Assembly: GCF_001270495.1 (NCBI RefSeq)
Contig: NZ_LGUR01000208.1
Span: 32,909-96,908, forward strand
Source: Streptomyces viridochromogenes
GTDB taxonomy: Bacteria; Actinomycetota; Actinomycetes; Streptomycetales; Streptomycetaceae
Length of the DNA: 64,000 bases
Reading direction: 5' to 3'
The position numbers were made by a program, and so were the translations under genes. Below are positions 35,704-44,200 of the stretch, one piece after another. Each line of letters opens with the position of its first letter. Within the stretch, counting starts at the first letter, position 1. The notes beneath the pieces are model-generated. The model did no database searches. It was not told the origin of the DNA and saw only the letters and a program-made list of their open reading frames with translations.

Positions 35704-37032
35704 TCAGAACAACCCGTGCCACATCTGCTCGACGATCAGTGACCACCAAGCTCCTGGATCGGCCAACGCCGAGCCGTCGATGGCGACCAACTGCTCCTGT
35801 AGTTCCGCCACCGCTGTACCCGCCGCCACAGGATCGAGCCCCTGCATCCGGTCCCGCACCGTGGCCAGTTGGGCGAGAGAGCGGACATACGCAGCCAGCG
35901 AGATGTTCACGTATCGGGCAGATGCGGTGACCGGGTCGATTGCCCAGACCGCACCGAGGCCATTGGGCTCCGTCGAACCGGGTACGCACTGCACCGCGAG
36001 CACCGCGACGCCGTCCCAGCCGATGCGGACCAGGTGGGCGAGGACAGCGATCTTCTCCTCACCCGCCGGGCTGCGGCGCTCGCGCAGGTTGGTGGAGACA
36101 TCGGTGAACATACCGCCGGCGGGGGGAGCGTCAGGGCGATCCGCCGTGAAGAAGAGGGGCAGGTCAACGGGGAGGCCGGCCGAGGTGAGGACCGACCGCG
36201 TGGCCTCGGGGAGTCGACTCGCCGCGCGACCGTCCGCGTCGTAGCGGCGTACACCGGCGGAGCCGAAGACGTGGGTGAGATGGCGGCCGAGGTCCGCTTC
36301 GTTCATCGGTGCGGCGGGGGTGACGGCCGTCGGGATCGGGCTGCGGTGCGGGCGGGGCGGGGGCTGCCGACCCGCCATCGCATACGTGGACTCGACCTGC
36401 TGGATCAGAGCGGAGACGCCCTCGGCACGCACCTCGGGACGGGCACCGTACGCGTGGGACGAGGAGAGTTCCGCGTTGCGGAAGAGATGGACGAGTTCCG
36501 CGGTGTAGCCACCCGGCAGCAGGCTGGGACGCAGATCGGTGTGGATCGCGACGACGTTTTCGAACGGGACGTTCAGCCGTCGCAGTTCGGCCCACGCCTG
36601 ATGCTCCGCGGGTGGCAGTCCCGGGGCCGACGTGCGGCTGAGGAAGATCTCCTGGCCCGTGCCGGGATCGGTGTAAGTGAACACCGCCGTATTGCCCGGT
36701 CCGGTGACCGGGCGCGCCTCTGTCGCCGAGTCCGTCTCGGACCGGTCGGCGGCGTGCTTCTGTCGGTACATCCGTACGACCTCGTCGACTGGCACCGACG
36801 GCCAGACCGTCAGCTCGCCGGTCTGCCGATCCACGACCCCGCATGCGTCGCCGATCTCGGAGGGCGGTCGCCGCTGACCTGTCTCCGGATCACGCTCCAG
36901 TGGCGCGGGTGCGGCCCATACGACCCAGCCCAGGTCGAACTCCTTGGACCTGACCTCGCGGCGCGGAGCATCCGAGCCCTCGGGGTTGAGCCAGCGGTCG
37001 GCTGTGGCGAGCGCCTGCTGCTGGGTGGTCAC
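35704..37032 (-). CDS. SUKH-4 family immunity protein with a degenerate deaminase-like middle domain
   Basis: 442 residues from GTG 37032, overlapping the preceding stop (GTGA). Residues ~1-95 form the EFDLGWVVWA domain shared with 35,013. Residues ~110-225 resemble Streptomyces nucleic-acid deaminase-like domains, whose catalytic box usually reads E-P-C-x-x-P-G-G-Y-C; here it reads HTDLRPSLLPGGYTAEL, so both zinc Cys are replaced (Ser, Thr). SSSHAYGARPEVRAEG follows. Residues ~265-442 are SUKH-4-like (HVFGSAGVRRYDADG, LTSAGLPVDLPLFFTAD, KIAVLAHLVRIGWDG, RYVNISLAAYVRSLAQL). SUKH proteins neutralise polymorphic toxins. It ends the four-gene minus-strand series headed by the toxin, so it is likely an immunity factor there. 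Confidence 0.85.
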   Translation of the reverse strand: MTTQQQALATADRWLNPEGSDAPRREVRSKEFDLGWVVWAAPAPLERDPETGQRRPPSEIGDACGVVDRQTGELTVWPSVPVDEVVRMYRQKHAADRSETDSATEARPVTGPGNTAVFTYTDPGTGQEIFLSRTSAPGLPPAEHQAWAELRRLNVPFENVVAIHTDLRPSLLPGGYTAELVHLFRNAELSSSHAYGARPEVRAEGVSALIQQVESTYAMAGRQPPPRPHRSPIPTAVTPAAPMNEADLGRHLTHVFGSAGVRRYDADGRAASRLPEATRSVLTSAGLPVDLPLFFTADRPDAPPAGGMFTDVSTNLRERRSPAGEEKIAVLAHLVRIGWDGVAVLAVQCVPGSTEPNGLGAVWAIDPVTASARYVNISLAAYVRSLAQLATVRDRMQGLDPVAAGTAVAELQEQLVAIDGSALADPGAWWSLIVEQMWHGLF

Positions 37033-38975
37033 GCGGGGGCTCCTTCGCGGGGGTCGGGGACGCGGGCCATGAGGCTATCGCCGGAGCCCGCCGCAGTGAT
37101 CCGCAGGGCCCTCGCCCCGCGCTCGGTGGCGACGAGAAGAACGCCGTCGGGCGACAGGTCCGAGCCGACATAGGGCGTCTCCGAGGGCAACTCTGCCACC
37201 AGAGCCTCGCCGCTGCGGTCCCAGACCCGCACGTAATCGGCTCCGCGACTGAGCATGAGCGGGGCCGCCAATCGCTCCTCCTCGGAAAGGAGCAGGATCT
37301 GCTCGGGCGACGCACCGGCGAGGTCCACCGGCTGGACGAGGCCATGCACGACCAGAGCGGAGCCGTCGCCGACCGAATGGGCACCGGCCGTGCCCGCGGG
37401 CACGGCGAGAGCCGCGACGGGCGTGGGGGGCTCTCCGTCACCTCCGGGCAGCGCTCCGACCGTCACCGCGCTGATGCCCGCCAGCGGCAGGCTCCACAGC
37501 GTCCGCCACGGAAGATCCAGGCCGAGTCGGTGCACGGCGGCCGCGTACTCGGGCAGGCCGTCCTCGACGAATGCGGTCTCCAGCAACGCCGCGCGCAGCG
37601 GAGGTGGCGCCTGGGTGCGGGTGAGAAGAGGAGCGACGCGCAGGTATGTGCGGGCCGGAGCGCCGAGCGCGTCGTGAGGGACGGATTCGACGGCCGCGCG
37701 CAGGGCCACGGGGTCGGCGTACACGAACAGACCGGGGTCCGTGAGGAGCTGCGGGAGCAGACCGGCTTCCAGGGCATGGCCCGCGACGTAGTCGCGTACG
37801 TACGGGTCGGCTTTGCTCCAGTCCTGGTCGGGTACGGCCTCGAGCAGCGCCGCCGCGATACGTGCCTGGGCGGTACGCACGCTCGGCAGACCCGCACGGA
37901 CCTCGTCGCCGACGGCGGGATGCCGGAGTCGTAGGAGCGTACGGCCGTCCTCACCGTCCACAGGCTGGAGAAACGGACCGACCAGGGCTGAGGCATCCGC
38001 CATCGTCCCCGTCATGTCCTGGCCCGCCACCGCGGTCACGAGGCGTCCCCAGAGGTCCGACGGCAGCCCTTGGCCCTCGGCGAGGGCGAGCGGCGTCAGT
38101 ATCAACCGGAGAGTCTGCGGATCACCGTCGACCCTGAGCGCGTGCAGATCCAGAGCCTCGCCGACCGAAGCGGGCAACAGCTGATCGGAGGACGGGGCGA
38201 CGCGGTCGGGAGCCATGAGCATGCTGCGCGTCGCGAGCTGCACGACCAGCTGGCTGGTACCGGCCCGGCGCCCTATGGCCGCCGCCAGCGGACGGCGGAC
38301 CTCGGGGTCAGCGGTGAAGGGAAGTCGGGGTGCCCCGAGCTGTGGATGCAGTGCCGTGTCCGCGTGCAGGGCAAGGCTCTCGGGATCGGCCCATTCCGGC
38401 TCGTCGAGATCGATGACGCGCACCGCGCCGGTCGGCAGCCCGGCGGCCAGTTCGTGGGCCAGCGGACGCGGCACGTCGGCCAGGAGGCGGACGGTCTGCG
38501 TGGCCGCGAGGGGCGCGAGCACGTCCCGGACGACGCGGGCGGGCTCCCCCGTCGCGCGCACCGGTCCTGCCCGGTCCACGTCGGGCACGACGATGGTCGT
38601 CGGCCGGTCGAGGGAGGCCAGCTCGGAGAACACCTCAGCGACATTCGCCGCCCGCAGTTCGTGATGGTCGGCGATCAGCCACAGGACCTGGCTCGCCGTC
38701 CGCCCGGTTGCTGCGGGCACCACGGGTGCGGGCAGAGCCGGCGGGACCGTCGAGGGATCCAACTCCCCAAGTGGCAACCGATCGCGGAACTCCGGATCGC
38801 AGAGCATGAGGAATCCGGCGAGGAGCCGTGAGCATCCGCTTCCGGGGTTTCCGGTGAGGACGAGGACACGTGGTGCGCCTGGCGCTCCCGCACGCCATGC
38901 CGTAAGCGCACGCAGCGCAGCTGAGCGTCCGCCTACGTAGGGGTGCGGTATGTAGCCATCGGTTGCGGCGGTCAT
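37029..38975 (-). CDS. NTPase-like protein of the toxin-immunity operon, Walker A lysine absent
   Basis: 648 residues from ATG 38975 (GACGGGA just upstream). N-terminus TDGYIPHPYVGGRSAALRAL, then strand VLVLTGNPGSGCSRLLAGFL: a Walker A shape with Cys at the Lys position. TTIVVPDVDRAG near residue 130 is a Walker B-like strand. A long helical middle follows, then a beta-rich C-terminus with propeller-like strands (LMLSRGADYVRVWDRSGEALVAEL, SDLSPDGVLLVATERGARALRI) recalling WD40-like repeats. The layout resembles STAND-type scaffolds. It overlaps the SUKH-4 gene and follows the NTPase-SUKH gene by 64 bases. A decayed copy lies at 34,640. Confidence 0.8.
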   Translation of the reverse strand: MTAATDGYIPHPYVGGRSAALRALTAWRAGAPGAPRVLVLTGNPGSGCSRLLAGFLMLCDPEFRDRLPLGELDPSTVPPALPAPVVPAATGRTASQVLWLIADHHELRAANVAEVFSELASLDRPTTIVVPDVDRAGPVRATGEPARVVRDVLAPLAATQTVRLLADVPRPLAHELAAGLPTGAVRVIDLDEPEWADPESLALHADTALHPQLGAPRLPFTADPEVRRPLAAAIGRRAGTSQLVVQLATRSMLMAPDRVAPSSDQLLPASVGEALDLHALRVDGDPQTLRLILTPLALAEGQGLPSDLWGRLVTAVAGQDMTGTMADASALVGPFLQPVDGEDGRTLLRLRHPAVGDEVRAGLPSVRTAQARIAAALLEAVPDQDWSKADPYVRDYVAGHALEAGLLPQLLTDPGLFVYADPVALRAAVESVPHDALGAPARTYLRVAPLLTRTQAPPPLRAALLETAFVEDGLPEYAAAVHRLGLDLPWRTLWSLPLAGISAVTVGALPGGDGEPPTPVAALAVPAGTAGAHSVGDGSALVVHGLVQPVDLAGASPEQILLLSEEERLAAPLMLSRGADYVRVWDRSGEALVAELPSETPYVGSDLSPDGVLLVATERGARALRITAAGSGDSLMARVPDPREGAPA

Positions 38976-39039
38976 CGATCCCGTCTTCCGCCCTTCCAGC
39001 AGACTTCGCGTTGTCGTCGATGTTATGACAGTGACCTTG

Positions 39040-41196
39040 TCAGACCCGGTCGTCGAAGTTGTAGTCCTCGAAGACTCGTTGCCAGCCCTGTGTGTCGTAG
39101 GCCTGGGGGTCGATGAGGTTGAGCCAGTGGCGTAGGTCCGACTCCGTGTCCTCGATCGACCACCAGGAGGCGCGCCACCAGAAGTAGAGGCGAACCATTG
39201 CGACGAACTGGGCGAGACTGCTTCCGGCCAGCTCGTCCTCGATCCCCGACCAGCCGTCCTGCAGCACACGCCCGTCGCGGCCGTCGAGGAGGAGTCGCGC
39301 GCTTTGCCAGCTGCCGAGGGAGAAGTACGTGGAGTCGGAATCGTCCGGTTTACCGAACGGCTCGGCAACGGGGATCAGGCCGGTGTGCTCGAGGTCGGTG
39401 GTGTCGAGTTCGAGGAGGCCGGTGACGCAGGGGAAGCCGACGTCGGAGAGGAAGGCGCGTGTGTCGCTGTCGGTGAGGGTGTCCGGCAGGGTCTCCTGCG
39501 GAAACCGTTTGACCGCCGCGGTTCCGAAGATGTCCGTCAGCCAGTCGGTTGTGGGGGCCAGGGCCTGGGCGGGCAGGTCGGCCCGGGCGAGCGTCGTGTC
39601 GGTGGCCACCAGACGCTTGTGGAGGCCTGGTGCGTCCTCGTGTCCGGCGCTGTGGTTGATCTCGATCACGCAGACTCCGTCCGTGGTGGCCAGAGCGACG
39701 TGATGGCCCGAGCGCGTTCCCCGAAGCACGTACTTGGGCATGCGGGGTAGATCCACTTCCCCACTGAGGGCGCCGGCGGGGCGCCACCCTTTGGGCCCCT
39801 GGTTCGCGTGCGTGGTGCCGGAGGCGTCCGCGCTCTCATCGGGCTCGGGGCGGGGCGTGCCCGTGGCCAGGTCCCAGGTGCCGATGTGTTCGTGGCGGGT
39901 GCGGGCTGTGACCACATCGCCGGTCGGGGTGTGCACGATCTGGAGCGTCCGGAGGATCGGGCGGCTGACCACTTCGTCCGTGCTGAACACGCCGGCACCG
40001 ACGCCTTGGGCCCAGAGGGTTCGCCAGGGCAGGGTGACGGGGCCGGCCGCTGCCAGGAGCCGGTCGGCGGCTGCTTCATGCGTCGGCCCGGCCTGCTTCA
40101 GGGTCAGGTGCAGCAGCGCCAGCCACTCCCCCTGGGACGACGGCTGAACGCCACGGAGCGCCATGTAATGGAGGCGGGCCCCGGCGGTTCCCTGCGGGAT
40201 GGGCCGTGCGTGGAACGCGGCCTCGAACGCCTCGAAGAGTGTCTCGTGGCTGACCCCGGCGACTGCTGCCGTGTCCTCCAGGAACGCGTTGAACTGGCCG
40301 TCCGCTGCCGCGTGACCGGCCAGGGCGCGTTCGGCGTACCAGTGTGTGGCTTCTGGGGCGTCTGCGGCCGACAGTGCGGTGACTGCGTGCGCGTGCCAGG
40401 ACCTGGCCTGCTCGGCGGGCATCTGCGCACGCAGTCGCCGGGCCGCTGCCTCCTGCTTGAAGGAGACCAGGGCAGTGCCTGAACCGTCGTCTGTGCGGTG
40501 GATCCATTCCCCGGCCGCCGGGTCGTCGAGCAGCGACTCCAGCCGGGACTCGGGGATGTCGTGACCGAGGGCTGAGCAGAGCAGGGACCACACGGGCAGG
40601 GGAACGAAGCGATGCTCGGCCAACGCCAGTGCGTCAAGGGCGGACGATAGGGCCGCGTCATCGGCCGGCTCCGTGAAGGGGGGCGTGCTCTCGAAGCTCC
40701 CTTGCAGGGTCAGGTGCCGCCCGCCCAACTCGTCGGCCTTGCCCGGGGCATCGTCGACTTCGACCAGCAGGCGCATCCGCAGCCCGCGCGGATGGAACGT
40801 GATCAGTGCCCGTGCCACTCGATCGATGACACGCCCCGGTTCGCGCGAGGTACGCAGCCGGCCCGCCCACTGCGTGTTCGCGAGCACGATCACAGGGTCG
40901 TCGCTGATCCGGCGGGCCACGGTGCCGAAGTTGTCCTTGAAGGAGTCCGGGGCGGGGATACCGAGGGCCGTCGCCACCTCCCGGGCCACCTCCTCCGCGC
41001 ACTTGCCGGCGCAGTCGACGTGGACCGCGCCCGGGTGGCGGGCAACGATCTCGCGCAGCAGCGCCGTTCTGCCGCTGCCCGCGCGCCCGCCGACCCACAG
41101 CCAGGCACTGGTGTCGCGAGGCCGGTCGATCCACTGCAGCGCACGCTCCAGCGCGAGGTCTGCCGTGACTTCATCCGGGTTCGGGGTGGTACTCAT
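39040..41196 (-). CDS. NTPase-like domain fused to SUKH-4 immunity domain, cognate immunity candidate
   Basis: 718 residues from ATG 41196, with AGGAAAG nine bases upstream. Residues ~30-45 read WVGGRAGSGRTALLREI, a Walker A shape with Arg for Lys; then ISDDPVIVLANTQWAG as the second core strand. A helical middle and a short beta section (TLQIVHTPTGDVVTARTRH) lead to a C-terminal ~180 residues of SUKH-4 type (WLTDIFGTAAVKRFPQETLP, FLSDVGFPCVTGLLEL, TYFSLGSWQSARLLLDGRDG, SLAQFVAMVRLYFWW). It begins 31 bases after the toxin stop on the same strand, the usual place for an immunity gene. Inferred role: binds and neutralises the toxin in the producer. Confidence 0.85.
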   Translation of the reverse strand: MSTTPNPDEVTADLALERALQWIDRPRDTSAWLWVGGRAGSGRTALLREIVARHPGAVHVDCAGKCAEEVAREVATALGIPAPDSFKDNFGTVARRISDDPVIVLANTQWAGRLRTSREPGRVIDRVARALITFHPRGLRMRLLVEVDDAPGKADELGGRHLTLQGSFESTPPFTEPADDAALSSALDALALAEHRFVPLPVWSLLCSALGHDIPESRLESLLDDPAAGEWIHRTDDGSGTALVSFKQEAAARRLRAQMPAEQARSWHAHAVTALSAADAPEATHWYAERALAGHAAADGQFNAFLEDTAAVAGVSHETLFEAFEAAFHARPIPQGTAGARLHYMALRGVQPSSQGEWLALLHLTLKQAGPTHEAAADRLLAAAGPVTLPWRTLWAQGVGAGVFSTDEVVSRPILRTLQIVHTPTGDVVTARTRHEHIGTWDLATGTPRPEPDESADASGTTHANQGPKGWRPAGALSGEVDLPRMPKYVLRGTRSGHHVALATTDGVCVIEINHSAGHEDAPGLHKRLVATDTTLARADLPAQALAPTTDWLTDIFGTAAVKRFPQETLPDTLTDSDTRAFLSDVGFPCVTGLLELDTTDLEHTGLIPVAEPFGKPDDSDSTYFSLGSWQSARLLLDGRDGRVLQDGWSGIEDELAGSSLAQFVAMVRLYFWWRASWWSIEDTESDLRHWLNLIDPQAYDTQGWQRVFEDYNFDDRV

Positions 41197-41227
41197 GCGT
41201 CAGGTCTTTCCTACCGTCGGTTCTTTT

Positions 41228-44200
41228 CTATGCAGGGCTTGTTGGCGTCGGCAAGGCGTACGCCTTAAGGATATCGGCGACCTTGTTCAAGTGATCCTGG
41301 AAATCAACTTCCATGGCCTGCGCCGCATTGTTTACTCCCTCGCGCCCATCGCTGAACGGTTCGACCTGTTCGCCTTTTCGGTAAGCCGTGGCGTAGGTCG
41401 TCCCCATCTCCTCCGGCAGATAGGCGCGGATATAGCCTCCGCAGTCCGCGTGTCCCCTCGACTCGGAAGGGTGGCCACACGGCTCCCGCTCCGTGTACAG
41501 GTGGGCGGGGACGAGCGGATTCTGTCCCTTGGCCGCGCGGTCCTCGTTGAGGCGTTCGATCCAGCCGCCCAAGTGCGGTTCCGAGTGGTCGGGTCGTGGC
41601 CCGACGTAGTTGAACGAGCTGTCGGCCACGTAGTGGGTCTGTTTGGTGTCCGGGTCGTACACCTCCATGACAGCGAAATTGCGACCAAGGAAGTTCGGCT
41701 TCATGTCCTTGGTGGCGTCTACGATCTGCTGAGCCACGCTTTCATCGTAGGTCTCGTCGAGGTATTGGCGGGTGCGCTGTGCAGGGTTGGCGGACGGGGA
41801 ATCGGAGCCGCGCACCTCGGAGAAGGGCTTTCCGTTCGCCGCCGCGACGGCGGCCCTTGAGTTCTGGAATTTCTCGCCGTCGTTGCCCGGGAAGTTCGTC
41901 TGCCGATTTATGTCGCGCTTCCGGTGCGCCTCTCGTGCCTCTGTCGCGTCCTCCGACTCCGACCAGCGATAAGCGGACTGGTCGCCCTCGCGCCGGTACG
42001 GACTGGCGCCCACGCCCTGGTTCATGTGGAAGTCATTGCTCAGGCGCGCCAGAACACCCACTGCGGCGGCCTGTTGGCCGCGGTTCAGATCGTTGAAGCC
42101 CGGGATGCGGTTGGCGAGGTCGTCGCGGTTCCAGGTCGTACCGTCCCTACTCCCGTCGAGCAGGTCACGCAACCCGGCGTTGTCGTTGTTAGCGAAGTCC
42201 CGCAGGGTGTCGTAGACCGGATCCAGGTCGATCTGCCGGATGTCCCGGTGAGCGCGGAAGTCTCTTTGTGCCTGGTCGCCGGCGACGCCGTAGTGCCGGT
42301 GATCCGGTTTCTGGTCTTCGTCGAACGGTGTGGAGCCCAGCCGCTCGGGGTCGGTCCCTGTCTTGGGCTTGTCACCCTCGTCGTCCGGGGAGTTTCCTGT
42401 CTCATCGGGATCGGTTCCGGCGGGTTCGTCGGGCGCCCTGCGGTCGGCGCCCGTGGGAGTCTCGGAAGCCTCCCGCTGGGGCTGCGTACCGTCGTCGGCG
42501 CGCTGGTCGGCCGCCACCGGCTGCCGATTCGAGTCCAGCGGAATCGCGAAGACCCCGTTGTCCCCGCTGTGCAGCGGCTTCGAGCTCTGCTGGCCCGTCT
42601 GGGCGTCGATGTACGTGATCTTGCCGTTGTGGTTGACGGCGTTCCACGCGTGCGCGCGCCCGTTGGAGTCCTGCGTGATGATCACGGCCTGCGAGCCGTG
42701 GCCGCTGTCGCGGAGGGTGTTCTCCAGGCGGTTGAAGGCGTCGCGTCCGTTGCCCATGTCGCTGAAGCGGGCGCCCAGCGTGTTCTCGATGCGGTCGCGG
42801 CCACCCTTCTCGCCGCGGTCCGAGGGATTGCCGTCGGCGTCCAGGTCCGGGGTACGCGCCCCAGCGGCCGTGGGGTTGCCGGCATAGGTGTCGACCGTGG
42901 ACAGGGCCGTGTCGACGCAGTTGTTGTTGCGGCCCGGCGCATCCCTGCCCTCGCCGTTGATGTGCTGCACCCAGGGGCCGTCCGCCGGGTCCGGCGGTCG
43001 GGTCGGGTCACCGTTCTCGTCCCGGGGGACCGAGTTCTCGAGAGCGTCCTGTTCCGCGCGAGTGGGGTCGGCGACACCGCCCGGCGGGTTGGTGTTGCGG
43101 GTTTCCGAGGCCGGGGTCGGGGTCTCCTTCGGCCTCGGGTTGTCCGATGAGTTCTGTTGGCTGCTGCCGCCGTTGTTGCTGGAGTCCGGTGTCTGTGGGG
43201 TGGACTGCTGAGGCTGGTTGTTCGGCGTCGTGACCACGTGGTGCACCGGCACCGGAATGGCCTGAGGCTGCTGCTGTTGGTTCGGGGTGTTCGCCGGGGG
43301 CTGCTGGGTGTTGGGCTGCGTGCTGCCCGGCTGGTTCGGGGTGTTCGGTGTACTGCCCACGGGCTGGTGGGGCGGCTTGGTGGGGGTGGACCCGGCGCTC
43401 GGCTGGTTCGGGGTGCCGGGTGCGCCCTGAGAGGCGGGGCCGTGGCCGACGGGACCCGGCTGGGCGGAGGAGTTCGGGGTGTTGTTGCCCGGTGTCGAGG
43501 AGCTCGGCGTACTACTGCCCGGTGTCGAGGCGCGGTGGGGTGCGCTGCCGGTCGACGGGGAGGGTGACGTCGTAGGCGTGCTCGTGGAGGGCGATGCGGT
43601 CCTGGAGGGAGACGACTGGGCCGGGGTCTGGCTCGGAGCGGTCTGATTCGGGTTCTGGCTCGTGGACGACGTCGGGTTCTGGCCGGGCGTACGGGTGCCG
43701 GTCGGGTCCGTGGTGTTACGGGGCGTGGTGCGGTCACCGGGAGTGGTGCCGGGTGCGTCCCGGGGCGGAGTGCGGTCGCCCGGCGTCGTACCCGGAGTGG
43801 TTCGAGTCGTGCCGCCGTCGCCCGGCGTCGTGCCTCCGGGGCGCTGGCTCGGTATTCGCCCATCCGGCGTGCTCGACGTACGCGCGTCCGCGGTACCGGG
43901 TATTCGCCCGTCCGGCGTTGAAGCAGGCGTACTCCGTGGCGTCGTAGGAGAGGTAGGGCTCGGCGTGGAGGCAGAGCCCGTGCCTGTGGCAGAGGGCGTG
44001 CCGGGCGTACTGGCGGAAGGGTTCCTCGCCGGACCGGAGTGGGGATTCGGACTGGTCGCGGATGTCGCGCCGGCGCCGGCCGAAGCACCCGGGCCGTGGT
44101 GCCCACCCCCCGGAACGGCACCCCCGGCGGAAGGCGCCGTGGGCGACGTCGGCATGCCCGAGCCGCCGCTGTCCGACCGGCCGCCGGAACCAGCGGGAGC

